Shown here piece after piece: positions 26,716 through 36,775 of a DNA stretch of 64,000 bases; position 1 is the first letter of the stretch, and every line of letters starts with the position of its first letter. Origin of the DNA: G963556115 sp963675945 (GTDB taxonomy: Bacteria; Planctomycetota; SZUA-567); contig OY780932.1 in assembly GCA_963675945.1 (NCBI GenBank), positions 3,850,975 to 3,914,974 on the forward strand, in the 5' to 3' direction. Below the pieces are notes generated by a model. That model did no database searches. It was not told the DNA's origin and saw only the letters and a program-made list of their open reading frames with translations. Made by a program: the position numbers and the translations under genes.

Positions 26716-27591
26716 TTAGATCAATTCATGCTTTTTCAATACTGTTTTCAACCTCTCTACCGTCGACTCCAGCGGTCTGGTAAGCGGCATACGCAGGTTA
26801 CACTCGGCTTTACCCATCAACTCCAGTGCCATCTTGACTGGCAGTGGATTAGTCTCAAAGAACATCGCCCTGCAGAGTTCAATAATCTTATAATGCAGCT
26901 CACGCGCCTTGGGATAATCCTCCGCCAGCATCGCCGTACACAGCGCTTTGACCTCTCCTGGGATAATATTCCCCACCACACTCACTACCCCCTTACCGCC
27001 TACCGCACCCATCGGTAACGTCAGCATATCATCACCGGACAATACCTCAATATCACATTTCTGCAGAATCTCAGTCACCTGATCCACCGAACCACAAGCC
27101 TCTTTGATACAGACGACATTCTCAATCTCATTATACATTCGCGCAATCGTATCCGCCAGCATCTTTATTCCTGTACGTCCAGGAACGTTATACAGCATCA
27201 CCGGCACCTGAGCCGCTTCCGCTACCGCCTTATAATGCTGAAACTGCCCTTCAGGCGTTGGCTTGTTATAATACGGACTAATCACCAATACTCCATCCAC
27301 ACCAACCTCTCTGGCGTAGCAGCTCAATTCCACCGCTTCTCGAGTATTATTACTCCCGGTACCCGCGATCACCTTGACCCGTTTTCCAACCGCTTCCACC
27401 GAATATTTTATCACCGCCTTCTGCTCCTCGTGTGAGAGGGTAGCGGCTTCACCTGTACATCCAGTTGGTAGGATCCCGTCAGTACCTGCTTGGATATGCC
27501 ATTCAATAAGTTCCCCAAGCTTGGCATAATCGACCTCAGTTCCATCCTTGGTAAACGGCGTAACTATCGCAACATTACTTCCAGCAAACAT
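26716..27591 (-). CDS. dapA: 4-hydroxy-tetrahydrodipicolinate synthase
   Basis: A 291-aa class I aldolase that condenses pyruvate with aspartate semialdehyde in the lysine/diaminopimelate pathway. Features are the Schiff-base Lys in CIKEACG, the catalytic Tyr and Arg in LYNVPGRTG, and the VISPYYNKPTPEG loop. The usual GTTGE is GCTGE here, so the first Thr (part of the catalytic triad in E. coli DapA) is Cys. Related lyases (N-acetylneuraminate lyase) share the fold, but the motifs favour DapA. AGGAG sits 5 nt before ATG. It is downstream of a sodium symporter and upstream of a phosphoesterase. Confidence 0.9.
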   Translation of the reverse strand: MFAGSNVAIVTPFTKDGTEVDYAKLGELIEWHIQAGTDGILPTGCTGEAATLSHEEQKAVIKYSVEAVGKRVKVIAGTGSNNTREAVELSCYAREVGVDGVLVISPYYNKPTPEGQFQHYKAVAEAAQVPVMLYNVPGRTGIKMLADTIARMYNEIENVVCIKEACGSVDQVTEILQKCDIEVLSGDDMLTLPMGAVGGKGVVSVVGNIIPGEVKALCTAMLAEDYPKARELHYKIIELCRAMFFETNPLPVKMALELMGKAECNLRMPLTRPLESTVERLKTVLKKHELI

Positions 27592-27727
27592 AGATTCTCC
27601 TATTCTCAGTGATAAATAAATGCGGTTAATTCGATTATATATATCTACCGCCGATTGTAAATAGAAATAGCCCTTTTTGCATTATTATAATTATCCTGCA
27701 AATAACTATTATCACACTTTCATCCGG

Positions 27728-29341
27728 CTAAACCTCCACCTGCCTCGACTTGACAACCTTCAGCATATATATCAAGCATCCGACACTCTGCACCAGACTC
27801 AGCCCCACAAAATACCATATCCAATCCGGAAACCAGAGATGTACCCCGGTCGCATATGCTATCTTGAACGGCGCCAACGCCAGCAGTAAGAGCGCTCCCA
27901 TCCCCAAAGTCACTAATACCCCTTTGCGACCTACTTTAAATTCAGGAACAAGCCATAATTGAGCCGCCAGATACACCAGTGTACTCACCAGCATCACCGG
28001 CATCGCCGAGAACTCACTCCCAAAGTCCAGAAATTTAAAGTGATAAAGTAATACCAACCCCAGCCCCGCCAGAATCGAGAGCACCCCGCTCAGCGCTCTT
28101 GCCCGCTCTTGCAGATACAGTCCGAAGATTACACTGGGAAAGAGTACCGCTAGACCGGTAAAAGCGGTCAATCCGAGCCGCAAAATTGTCGTATCACAGG
28201 TTATAGCGATGAACAACCCTGCTCCTGCCAGCCCCACGACCAAGCCCCGGTTCATCCAACGCCAGCGGCCAATCCTCTCTAGACCGCATAATGGCAATAG
28301 ATCTCGACTGAAGATTGAGCTAAGAGTTAAAAGTTGAGAGTCCATAGTCGACATCAGAGCCGCCAGCCCCGCCGTCAAGACCAGGGTGCCAAAGAGATCT
28401 CCTCCGATATGCTCCAGAAGTAACGGCATGATCGAATCACTCATGCCAGTATCCAGTCCTGGGAATATCAGGTTCCCTAGCGCCCCAAGGGAGATAGGAA
28501 TGATAAAGATAATACTGCACAGCAAGGGGTAAGACACGCTGCATACCTGTAGCGCTCTAGGTGAAGAAGCTGCGTAAAAGCGCTGAAATATCTGGGGAAA
28601 CATCGGGTCACAGAAGAACCAGAGAAAGATATAACCGCCGAGTAAGAGCGGCGTATACACCCCGCCGACCCCCTGACGGCTGAGTAACTCCGGCTCAATC
28701 CGTGCCAACGCCCCAAAGGCAAGCCCCAGCCCGCCAAAGTGGCTCGCTACCAGCCCCAGACAGAGCAGGAGCAAGATCAGCATCAAGCCGCCTTGAAAGA
28801 TATCGGTGAGTACTATCGCCTTCAGACCACCACGCAGGGTATAAAGAATTATTATAAGTGTAGTAATACCCGCCCCGATAGCCGGATTCAATCCGAAGAG
28901 CTGGTGCAGCACCTTGCCGGCGGCATATGGCTGCAGAGCCAAATACGGCAGAGTAAAACAAATCAGTACAAGAGAGAATAGAACCGACAGGAAACGATTA
29001 TTGTATAATCGGTGAATCATCTCCGCCGGGGTCACCAATCCGTAACGCTTACCAAGCTCCCATATTTTTCCGCCGATCAGGATAAAGGTCAGAGCCATAA
29101 ACCCGGTACCGAATCCCATCACCGGGAAGAAAGCCAACCCTTGCCTGTAGCCTATCCCGCTGGTACCGAATATGGTAAACGCCGAGAGATTGGTCGCAAC
29201 CATAGTCCCGGTCAAGAGGAACGGACTCAATCGCCTGCCGGCGAGAAAATACGCCGTGCTCCGACTCCGTCTTCTGACCAAAAAACCAATACCCAATGAA
29301 ACAACCAGATATACCGCCAGGATAACAACTCTAACCATCAT
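27728..29341 (-). CDS. Sodium:solute symporter (SSS family)
   Basis: A 537-aa inner-membrane transporter with about 13 TM helices. Family hallmarks are the early AYFLAGRRLSPFLLTGTMVA, the sodium-site region SAFTIFGTSGIGYRQG, and GLAALMSTMDSQLLTLSSIF in the TM8-like helix (paired Ser/Thr near a small motif). The substrate cannot be deduced. ATG 29341 (followed by a second ATG) has GAGGAG nine bases upstream; the longer frame to 29443 adds a charged segment with no ribosome site. It is the first gene of a likely symporter-dapA-phosphoesterase run, although 136 bp separate it from dapA. Confidence 0.88.
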   Translation of the reverse strand: MMVRVVILAVYLVVSLGIGFLVRRRSRSTAYFLAGRRLSPFLLTGTMVATNLSAFTIFGTSGIGYRQGLAFFPVMGFGTGFMALTFILIGGKIWELGKRYGLVTPAEMIHRLYNNRFLSVLFSLVLICFTLPYLALQPYAAGKVLHQLFGLNPAIGAGITTLIIILYTLRGGLKAIVLTDIFQGGLMLILLLLCLGLVASHFGGLGLAFGALARIEPELLSRQGVGGVYTPLLLGGYIFLWFFCDPMFPQIFQRFYAASSPRALQVCSVSYPLLCSIIFIIPISLGALGNLIFPGLDTGMSDSIMPLLLEHIGGDLFGTLVLTAGLAALMSTMDSQLLTLSSIFSRDLLPLCGLERIGRWRWMNRGLVVGLAGAGLFIAITCDTTILRLGLTAFTGLAVLFPSVIFGLYLQERARALSGVLSILAGLGLVLLYHFKFLDFGSEFSAMPVMLVSTLVYLAAQLWLVPEFKVGRKGVLVTLGMGALLLLALAPFKIAYATGVHLWFPDWIWYFVGLSLVQSVGCLIYMLKVVKSRQVEV

Positions 29342-29614
29342 CGCACTATACTCCTCTTCCTCCAACCCAACAAACCTGCCCACCCGCTCGGTGAACAGTA
29401 TCAAGCTGGGATGGCTTACGCCTAGAGCATAGCTTGAAACCAAAGAGCAACTATCCCCTCCCCGCAGGAAGAGTACAAGTCTCTACGTTATTTTCGTTTA
29501 CCCAAAATCAGCCCAAATCCAACCGTTACACATTCCTGTCCACACAAAAAAACAGAGAGCAGAACATAGACCAATTATAATTAAGTATAATCATAAATAT
29601 TAAAAAGGCCAGGG

Positions 29615-30778
29615 CTAATCCAATTCTTCAACAAAATCCAGCCCCGCAAGCAGAGACCGCAGCGTTGCAGCCATTTTTTTACGCCTACTATCCAGTTCCA
29701 CTTCGGAGACCGCCTGCGAAGCATAGACCAGACTCCCTGCGAGTTTGAGCGCCTTACCCGGCGCAAATATGGTTATTACCTCCCGCCAGGTTCGCAGGTT
29801 CTGACCCGTTTCGGTCAATGTATAATCTTCCCGCAAAGCCGGATAACCGTTTATAGTAATCAACTCCTTACTGTACCCCTCTCCCTCACGCTCCGCCAAC
29901 TCATAAAAAAGTTCCGCCGCTTGCTGGCGAGCTTCTGCCGCACCAATACCAGCAGATACCGGCACCGACAAACTCGAGACAGTTATTTCTACCCCGGAAT
30001 CCTTATCCCCCGGTTCCAGCACGAGTAAGCGTTCTCGCTCTGAATCATGCCGCACCGCCCAGCCCGCAGGTAACTCTAGCGCAAACTCAAACTCACTCAC
30101 CCCCGGATACGCCGCAGACTCAATTCGCCGACCACCAGCTTCCACCCGGTCAGTCGCCCCAACCTCGACCCCAGAAAAATACCGCACACAACGCTCCGCC
30201 TCGGCCATAGCTGCAGCAATATCTGTAGTAACCGCCGTATACTCCAAGCTGTAGAGTTCTCCCGCTAGGAGAAACTGATAAATTATCCGTACCCGTTTGC
30301 TATCATGATTAACCGCGGTCGTATAATCTGGCTCCAGCAGCATATACCCTACCACGCCTTCAGGCTCATCATACAGACTCTCAACGACAAATTCCTCGCC
30401 CTGCGTATACCTGCTGCCGAGCAACCGCGCCGTCTCGTCGATAAAGAAATCAGACTCAACCAACTCCTTTATACCACGAAAATCCTCAACCTCCAACCTA
30501 CTGCCAGGCGCAACCAGAGCCGAAGGATAGAGCTGCAAGTACCGGCTCAACTGCGTGAGTTCCCCGCGCAGATACAGCTCATACTCTTCCTCTGAAATGT
30601 ACAACGCCAGCAAGCGCCCACCCACCGGCGACTGCAGTTGCAACACTCTCTGCTCCGGCAACGCCCTGTACCCTGGCAAAACCGGCATCGCCGATCCCTC
30701 TTCCTCAGCATTGATCCGCAGCATTAGCCCTAGAACCAAGAGCAGACCAAAGATCCCGTACAGTACTATTCTTCGCAT
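29615..30778 (-). CDS. Exported protein of the local modular family (module A plus a C-like module)
   Basis: A 387-aa protein with a Sec signal (RRIVLYGIFGLLLVLGLML, cleaved near INA-EEE). Module A covers residues ~25-205 and includes LLALYISEEEYELYLRGELT and a FRGIKELVESDFF helix. The C-terminal ~160 residues (VSEFEFALELPAGWAVRHDS to LRSLLAGLDF) follow the PsbP/DcrB-like pattern of strand, P-x-W turn and a final helix. It is a diverged relative of the four genes upstream. AAGGTG precedes the ATG. It may be periplasmic or surface; there is no lipobox cysteine. Function unknown. Confidence 0.7.
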   Translation of the reverse strand: MRRIVLYGIFGLLLVLGLMLRINAEEEGSAMPVLPGYRALPEQRVLQLQSPVGGRLLALYISEEEYELYLRGELTQLSRYLQLYPSALVAPGSRLEVEDFRGIKELVESDFFIDETARLLGSRYTQGEEFVVESLYDEPEGVVGYMLLEPDYTTAVNHDSKRVRIIYQFLLAGELYSLEYTAVTTDIAAAMAEAERCVRYFSGVEVGATDRVEAGGRRIESAAYPGVSEFEFALELPAGWAVRHDSERERLLVLEPGDKDSGVEITVSSLSVPVSAGIGAAEARQQAAELFYELAEREGEGYSKELITINGYPALREDYTLTETGQNLRTWREVITIFAPGKALKLAGSLVYASQAVSEVELDSRRKKMAATLRSLLAGLDFVEELD

Positions 30779-30959
30779 GCTTAGATTACACCTTGCTTAA
30801 CCTTGAAATAAATTTTCTCTAGTATATAATTATCTTTATACTAGAGAAACAAAGAGAGACAGCCAAAATATCTGGTTACCCAGACACAGATACAATATCA
30901 CATATCCACCTCTTACTAATTCCATCTTACCACTCTTACGCCTCAGCTAAATTCAGCAG

Positions 30960-31574
30960 TTAAAGATCATCACCAAACTCCAGCGTCTCAATAATCTCTC
31001 GTACCCCGCGGTTATACCTGTTGAATTCTGCTTCAATACTCTTCTTATTTTCAGGATTATCCAAACCAATTATAGCTACAGTAAAGGCTAAAACTCTATG
31101 CCGCGAAGGCACAACAAAACGTCCAACTTGGAAAAACAACTTCCTGCCTCTCTTCATTTCAGTATAATCCAGAGTTATCACTCCTACCGGATAGTTACCG
31201 ATCGTGTCCACAGTCATAACACAATTTGGGAACTCCTTTTTTTCTTCAGAATTTTCTAACACAGTCTTGATCAGATGTCTTTCCATCTCCTCACTGTTAC
31301 TTTGCATTAGAGGCTTAAGTCCATTAAAGGACAGGTATTCAATATTCACATACGAAGCGAATCGCATTCGTGTGTCCTTAGAAGAACTTACTAATTCATC
31401 ATCCAGAAATTCAAAATTATTCCAGCTGCGCGGATACCTGAATGCAAACTCAAACGGAAAGATACCAGGAGAATCTGACGAATCAAATTTCTTTGTCTCC
31501 TCCTCAGCCCTGACCGATCCCAGACTGACCAGACTCAAGACCACAAACAATATCACCCTTACTGCATAGCTCAT
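30960..31574 (-). CDS. Exported single-module protein (module B)
   Basis: A 204-aa protein: a signal peptide (VRVILFVVLSLVSLGSVRAE) followed by one PsbP/DcrB-like module. The module opens with FPFEFAFRYPRSWNNFEF and ends with GVREIIETLEF. This is the same module found in the middle of the two large proteins upstream (compare LPFAFSFRYPSNWAPFEF and LPFEFTFEYPTHWNTFEL). GAGGAGAG lies before the ATG. No enzymatic residues are evident. Confidence 0.75.
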   Translation of the reverse strand: MSYAVRVILFVVLSLVSLGSVRAEEETKKFDSSDSPGIFPFEFAFRYPRSWNNFEFLDDELVSSSKDTRMRFASYVNIEYLSFNGLKPLMQSNSEEMERHLIKTVLENSEEKKEFPNCVMTVDTIGNYPVGVITLDYTEMKRGRKLFFQVGRFVVPSRHRVLAFTVAIIGLDNPENKKSIEAEFNRYNRGVREIIETLEFGDDL

Positions 31575-31705
31575 ACTCTCCTCACTTCCCTTTATCCGTC
31601 ATATCATCAATATATACACCCTGACCACCAACAGTACCTTTACTGTATACCTCAATGTCAACCTCTTTCACATATTAATCACAAATCGATAATGTTAGAG
31701 CCACA

Positions 31706-33646
31706 CTATTCAAAACGTAGCGTCCCAATCATTGCCCGCAACACCGCGTCATACTCCTCAAAAATTTTCCTGGCCTCAGCCCTACCCTCCGGCGTATCCT
31801 GCCCAATTACATCCAACACCAACTCCAGGTGCTTATACCCTTTGAACACCCAATATGCATGAGAATAATCCCGATGTTTAATCCCTAGAAACTCTTTAGG
31901 TCTTTCAAACTTCTCACTGACAACCGTATATCCGGATATCTCCAGCTTTTCTTTAGAATAATTCTCCGCATCAGCTGCTAGCTGCGGTAATTCTAAAACT
32001 AACTTACTCTGTATTTTGGTATAAAATTCTTCAGGTTCTTGCTTAACATCTTCACTCAATTCAATCTCTGTAGACCGAAACGAAATAACGACTACCGGAA
32101 AAGTTCCACTTGAATTCACTAAGCGCAAATACCCATCATTAGTTTTAATTTCAAAATCATCTGGATACTTCACGACAATTGGAGTCTGAAATAATTCTGG
32201 ATAATCTGCCGCATCCAGCGTCTTATCCAGTTTAAAACTGTCAAGACCCGCCGCTTCCGTTTTGGCCTCCTGCACCAGTACTGTAGACTCAGCCTCAATA
32301 TCCAGCGTCGCAAGTGCAGTTCTAGCTTCGTGGATAAACTCATTATATTTTTCTAAAAACTCCTGGCCACGTGCAGAATTATACACTCCATAAAACATAG
32401 CCGACAAAACAATACGCTTATTCCCGGATCCTATAAAAAAGCGCGTACCTTTATAACGCTCTTTCCTGCCATCTGTGGTCTTATAAAAATCAACCTCAAA
32501 GATTCCCACCAAGTACTTGCCAATACGCTCAATACGATTTTCCCGAACCTGAGGGCTCTCAGCTGCAGCACACTGTCGCAATGCCGCTAGAAGCTGCTGT
32601 TTATCCAAATCTTCAGCCGCATACCCTTTCAAGGCCTCTGGCACTTCAAGGATAGTAGCTTTAATCCCAAGAGCAAGATAGAATTCATCTTCAGCTGTAT
32701 AGCTGATTATCTGATTATGTTGAAGCTCAAAGGTATTCCAGTGCGTTGGATACTCAAAAGTAAACTCAAAAGGAAGCATCTCAGGGAAGTCAACCGCAGC
32801 AAATATCTGCCACATCTTGCCATCTCTGGCCAGCGTACGCCTTGAAGCGTTATCCTCACTGGGTCGATTCACCACCCTGCGTTGTTGCTCCTCTTCATTT
32901 ATACCCGCAAGGTCAGAATCTTTAACAGACGGTCTCTTCTTCTTACCGGCAACCACAACTGCTTCTCGGGGCAAGTCCTTTCTTCCGTCTACCCCTGCTA
33001 AATTGAGTTCAATAATTTCTTGTATAAAGCTATTAAAAAAATTCCGTGTCTCCGGTTCAGAGAATGGACTCATATAACTAACCGTCAGTATTTCATTATT
33101 CATTCCGACATGACATCTGACCGCATATTCCACTTTATGTGAACCATCTTTATAATACAGATCAGAAACAATCAGCACACTGGCACTTCTCGAATTATCC
33201 CCCAATAACTTTGAGGTTATACTTGAACGCTCCTTATCGATCTTGGCTATACCATCCATTACAGCCTGAAATGACTGCTTCATACCAGTGATATTTGACT
33301 CGGAGAAGAACCTCTCCTTGACCCCAGCAAAGTCGTTTATCCCTGTACGTTCATACAATTCGGTATAAGGTATGCGGTGAATAATTATTGTACCATCATA
33401 ATCGTTATACCAATCCTGCAAATACTTGGCATATTCCGCATCCGGTTTCAGAATAATAGTTGAGCTTCTACTCGCCACAAGCTTATCATACCCTTCAGCC
33501 CCAGGCGGCATATACCTGTCAGGTACTGGCAAAGTTAATTTATAACCTTCTTTGCTCTCCACCGTAAACACCTCGTCAGCCCCGGTTGCGATCATATTTA
33601 TCATACACCACAGCACCACCAGCAACATTTTCAGCGCATACCTCAT
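31706..33646 (-). CDS. Exported three-module protein A-B-C, second copy
   Basis: A 646-aa protein with a signal peptide ending near ATGA-DEVF. Module A (residues ~24-215) begins DEVFTVESKEGYKLTLPVPD. A charged linker carries KKKRPSV. Module B (~285-450) has LPFEFTFEYPTHWNTFEL. Module C (~480-646) has YPELFQTPIVVKYPDDFEIK, then GYLRLVNSSG, ending in LRAMIGTLRFE. The whole architecture is shared with the next gene upstream, to which it is clearly paralogous. GAGGATGG precedes the ATG. I cannot assign an activity; a periplasmic or surface binding role is a guess. Confidence 0.75.
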   Translation of the reverse strand: MRYALKMLLVVLWCMINMIATGADEVFTVESKEGYKLTLPVPDRYMPPGAEGYDKLVASRSSTIILKPDAEYAKYLQDWYNDYDGTIIIHRIPYTELYERTGINDFAGVKERFFSESNITGMKQSFQAVMDGIAKIDKERSSITSKLLGDNSRSASVLIVSDLYYKDGSHKVEYAVRCHVGMNNEILTVSYMSPFSEPETRNFFNSFIQEIIELNLAGVDGRKDLPREAVVVAGKKKRPSVKDSDLAGINEEEQQRRVVNRPSEDNASRRTLARDGKMWQIFAAVDFPEMLPFEFTFEYPTHWNTFELQHNQIISYTAEDEFYLALGIKATILEVPEALKGYAAEDLDKQQLLAALRQCAAAESPQVRENRIERIGKYLVGIFEVDFYKTTDGRKERYKGTRFFIGSGNKRIVLSAMFYGVYNSARGQEFLEKYNEFIHEARTALATLDIEAESTVLVQEAKTEAAGLDSFKLDKTLDAADYPELFQTPIVVKYPDDFEIKTNDGYLRLVNSSGTFPVVVISFRSTEIELSEDVKQEPEEFYTKIQSKLVLELPQLAADAENYSKEKLEISGYTVVSEKFERPKEFLGIKHRDYSHAYWVFKGYKHLELVLDVIGQDTPEGRAEARKIFEEYDAVLRAMIGTLRFE

Positions 33647-33694
33647 ACCATCCTCACTTCCCGCATCTTACCAGACTCAACCGACCGCCCCAAA

Positions 33695-35593
33695 CTACTC
33701 AAAACGCAGCGTTGTAATCATTGCCCTCAACAACACGTCATACTCCTCAAAATACTTCTTCGCCTCAGCCTTTCCTTCCGGCGTATCCAGCCCGACAACA
33801 TTCAACGCCAACTCCAATTGTTTTTCTCCTTTTATCACCCAATAGCTTCTAATGTAAAACCGTTGCTGACTCCCTATTATATTAACAATCTTTTCATGAT
33901 CCTCAATTACCAAGGTATACCCGGCTAATTCCGCAAGACTACCCTGATAATTATCCTCACCCGCCTTCTCTCGCAATGCTCCAAGTAATAGCAAACTATG
34001 CACTTTGGTCTGCTGCTCTTCTGAGAGTAATTCATCCTCCTCACTAAACTCAAACTCAGCCGAACGATACGAGATAATCACCAGCGGATAATCCATACCC
34101 GGCTTGACCAGACGCAGATAGCCGTCAGCCGGCTTGACCTCCATGTCACCCGGGAACTTAATGGAGAGAGGAGTAGCGAGAATTTCAGGGTAATCTGCAG
34201 AATGCTGCCACTTATTCAATCTGCTAAAGCTGCGCCTTGCCGTATTAGCCGCACCAGCATCTTTCGCACTCGAACCTCCCTGCTGGTCTACAGCCTCTGC
34301 GCCAATACTTAGCGTCTTGATTATTTCCTTTACCTCCATACTGAGTTCTTCAAGTCTTGCCTCAACATCTCGGCGATATTCTGGAGTATCAAAATCCACT
34401 AACATAAGCGTAAAGGTTAAAATTCCACCACTTGCAACCACATGAAAACGTCTTGCTTTAAAATACACCTCCCGGTTATCAACCTTCTGACAATAATCAT
34501 AGGTATTTATCCCGGTATAAAACCTGCCGATCTTTTCAGTTATTGTCGAACATCCAGGGAAGTCTTTTATTTCATTTGAACTTTCTGCCACAGAGGCAAC
34601 CACAGCTTTCTTTGTTGCCTCGTCTGCATTCGCCATAATTCTTTGCAATTTAGACAGGACATGAGTATCAATACGCAAGAATTCTGTTAAAAATTCTCTA
34701 GCAATATGACTGCTCAGTACACCATCATCAAATTCAAAGGGCGCCCAATTACTTGGATACCTAAAGCTAAACGCAAACGGCAGTTTATTAGCAAAGTCAG
34801 CCGAATTAAATTCCTTGGTTCTACCTGCAAACTCCCTCCCGCCACTCTCTTCCTGCCTCATACCCGGGCTACGCGTCACCTTGCTCTGTTCCCGCTCTCC
34901 AGCACCAACAGCTACAGCATCCTGATGAGACAAATTACGCCCGGCAGTAATCTGAGGATTGAGTGCAATAAAGCTGTCAACATACTTATTATTAAACTCA
35001 CAGACCTCAGCCTCAGCCTTTGAAATAGAATCATAATTAATACTAAAGACTATCTCCCCCATATCGACAACATTGGTAAAAGTTAAATCTGATATCGTAG
35101 ACCCAGACACGTATTTTAGTCTTGCTACAAGCAATTGTGTATAACTCACCGCGGTATCCCGGAGAGTCTTAACCTCTACCGTGGTCTCTTCTTTATTTAC
35201 CACCTCAATCCCATTGATAATTCGCTGATAACTCTGCTTCAAATCCTCTGCAGTTTCCTTAGAACCAAAGAACTCTTTTATCTCAGCAAAAGAACCTTGC
35301 AATAACTCATTATAATTTATCTCCTTAATACTTATCACCCCTATATTTTTAGGTTTCATACCTGCCAGATATTCGGCATAATCCTCCACCGGCACCAATA
35401 TCGCCAGCACAGAGCTATCTTGAGCATACTTCTTGAGTAACTCCGAACTGAGTTGTTTATACCCTTCCGGCACTGGTATGGTTATATCAGATCCCGCTCT
35501 GCATTTTACCGTAAACACCTCATCAGCTCTGCCCGCAACCTGAACCCACATAAGCAACACCACAACCAACCCCAGCCCCCATAAATATCTCAT
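33695..35593 (-). CDS. Exported three-module protein A-B-C, first copy
   Basis: A 632-aa protein. Module A (residues ~24-200) begins DEVFTVKCRAGSDITIPVPE. A linker rich in Arg, Glu, Ser and Gly follows (~205-240). Module B (~245-415) has LPFAFSFRYPSNWAPFEF and ends with MEVKEIIKTLSI. Module C (~445-632) has GDMEVKPADGYLRLVKPG and ends LLRAMITTLRFE. The open frame reaches 35752, but ATG 35593 opens a standard signal peptide (MRYLWGLGLVVVLLMWVQVA) and has an AAGGAG-type site. The copy at 31706-33646 is its sister by tandem duplication. Confidence 0.75.
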   Translation of the reverse strand: MRYLWGLGLVVVLLMWVQVAGRADEVFTVKCRAGSDITIPVPEGYKQLSSELLKKYAQDSSVLAILVPVEDYAEYLAGMKPKNIGVISIKEINYNELLQGSFAEIKEFFGSKETAEDLKQSYQRIINGIEVVNKEETTVEVKTLRDTAVSYTQLLVARLKYVSGSTISDLTFTNVVDMGEIVFSINYDSISKAEAEVCEFNNKYVDSFIALNPQITAGRNLSHQDAVAVGAGEREQSKVTRSPGMRQEESGGREFAGRTKEFNSADFANKLPFAFSFRYPSNWAPFEFDDGVLSSHIAREFLTEFLRIDTHVLSKLQRIMANADEATKKAVVASVAESSNEIKDFPGCSTITEKIGRFYTGINTYDYCQKVDNREVYFKARRFHVVASGGILTFTLMLVDFDTPEYRRDVEARLEELSMEVKEIIKTLSIGAEAVDQQGGSSAKDAGAANTARRSFSRLNKWQHSADYPEILATPLSIKFPGDMEVKPADGYLRLVKPGMDYPLVIISYRSAEFEFSEEDELLSEEQQTKVHSLLLLGALREKAGEDNYQGSLAELAGYTLVIEDHEKIVNIIGSQQRFYIRSYWVIKGEKQLELALNVVGLDTPEGKAEAKKYFEEYDVLLRAMITTLRFE

Positions 35594-35761
35594 ACAATCC
35601 TTACTCTCCTTCTTTATCCCTATAACCACGCTCTTCATATTCACGATATACATTATACGCAACATACCAATACTAGCAACCCTAATTATATAAATTTTAC
35701 CTGACACACATACAGCAACAAGCGATATAATCAAAGTCAACCCAACAACCAAAGATCTATC

Positions 35762-35792
35762 AAAAAAAAAACTGAGCAGGAAAACCTACTCA
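35762..35792 (-). terminator. Intrinsic terminator
   Basis: On the minus strand, an 8-bp stem with a G-U pair (35792-35785 with 35780-35773) and a four-base loop is followed by ten T (35771-35762). It lies 45 nt past the stop of the single-module A gene. Confidence 0.9.
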
Positions 35793-35836
35793 ACACATTA
35801 TATCATGTAACATTACGCTATCAATTCTACGCAAAA

Positions 35837-36505
35837 TCAGTTACTATTCGCCTCCATAATTCCCTGTTCAAATTCTTCCGCCGCAGTCTTTGCCCACTCA
35901 ATATCAGATTGCAAGCTTACCGTATTGATAAAGAACAACTTCTCACCGGCGGACACTGCCGCTACCGCCTTGACCTCATGGTACTCACGAGCAATACCCG
36001 GCAAATAACACGACGCCTCCAGTATTCCCTTAACCTGCCCCGGATCAGAACTATGCACCTTCTCGCTCCTGACACTTATAGCTTTATCGCTTCGCGCTCC
36101 CGCCGCTAGCAACTTGGCCTTGAGCTCCTCATCCAGTTTCTCAGTTCCCAACGCCTCGGAAAATCTCCGGGTTATCCTACCAAAATCCTCAACCGTCAGA
36201 TATTTATCACTGAAATACTCCGGACTCCCGACAACTATGAATCTCTCCAACTCCGGCACCCTCCCGGCTTCAAACTCAGTCACAATATTCAGCGGCACAA
36301 GCAGCGCCAATAACCCATCGGTATTACCCTGATAGAGCCGGAGTAACGGCAGTTGCTGGATATACTCCTCCGGGAGTACCCCATACCCTTCAGGCAGCGG
36401 AATCTTCACCTCTTCCCTACCGATATGCAGCATAATGATCTCTGTCGCCAGCGATGTCAGCCCGAGCAAGAGAAAGAGCAGTATAAAGACCGGATAACGT
36501 TTCAT
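35837..36505 (-). CDS. Exported single-module protein (module A)
   Basis: A 222-aa protein with a signal peptide (VFILLFLLLGLTSLATEI) and then module A alone: GREEVKIPLPEGYGVLPEEY, then LLALLVPLNIVTEF, and a C-terminal helix ending the chain. The same order appears at the start of the two larger paralogues (VPEGYKQLSSEL, then LAILVPVEDYAEYL). ATG 36505 follows AAGGAAG; the longer frame to 36556 lacks a site. It is the first of five tandem family members and has its own terminator. Confidence 0.75.
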   Translation of the reverse strand: MKRYPVFILLFLLLGLTSLATEIIMLHIGREEVKIPLPEGYGVLPEEYIQQLPLLRLYQGNTDGLLALLVPLNIVTEFEAGRVPELERFIVVGSPEYFSDKYLTVEDFGRITRRFSEALGTEKLDEELKAKLLAAGARSDKAISVRSEKVHSSDPGQVKGILEASCYLPGIAREYHEVKAVAAVSAGEKLFFINTVSLQSDIEWAKTAAEEFEQGIMEANSN

Positions 36506-36681
36506 AACGACTTCCTTTATAACCCCAGAATCATCAGCAAAATACCAACATACCATACCCCGCCCCTTAGTATAAATCCGAATAAAAATCTGTCCATAAC
36601 AATTACCCTTTATTCATTTTTATTTACATCCACCTGCATTCTCTGCAATTATCCCCTTCACATATCTGCAAAATAAAGGTA

Positions 36682-36710
36682 TTGCAAAAACAGCATATAG
36701 CCGGTATAAT
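36682..36710 (+). promoter_or_regulatory. Promoter of the tmRNA gene
   Basis: TTGCAA (36682-36687), a 17-bp spacer and a perfect TATAAT (36705-36710). The start near 36717 would leave about 60 nt of precursor before the mature 5' end. Confidence 0.75.
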
Positions 36711-36775
36711 ATATAAGTTATGATTATGCAGAGATACTTGAATGCTGCATAACTACCAACAGATTCGACTTATTC

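Noticed and set aside
26716..27591. Assignment as N-acetylneuraminate lyase because a symporter is next to it
   Set aside because: Motifs YNVPGRTG and CIKEACG and the overall sequence favour dihydrodipicolinate synthase, and no other sialic-acid genes are present.
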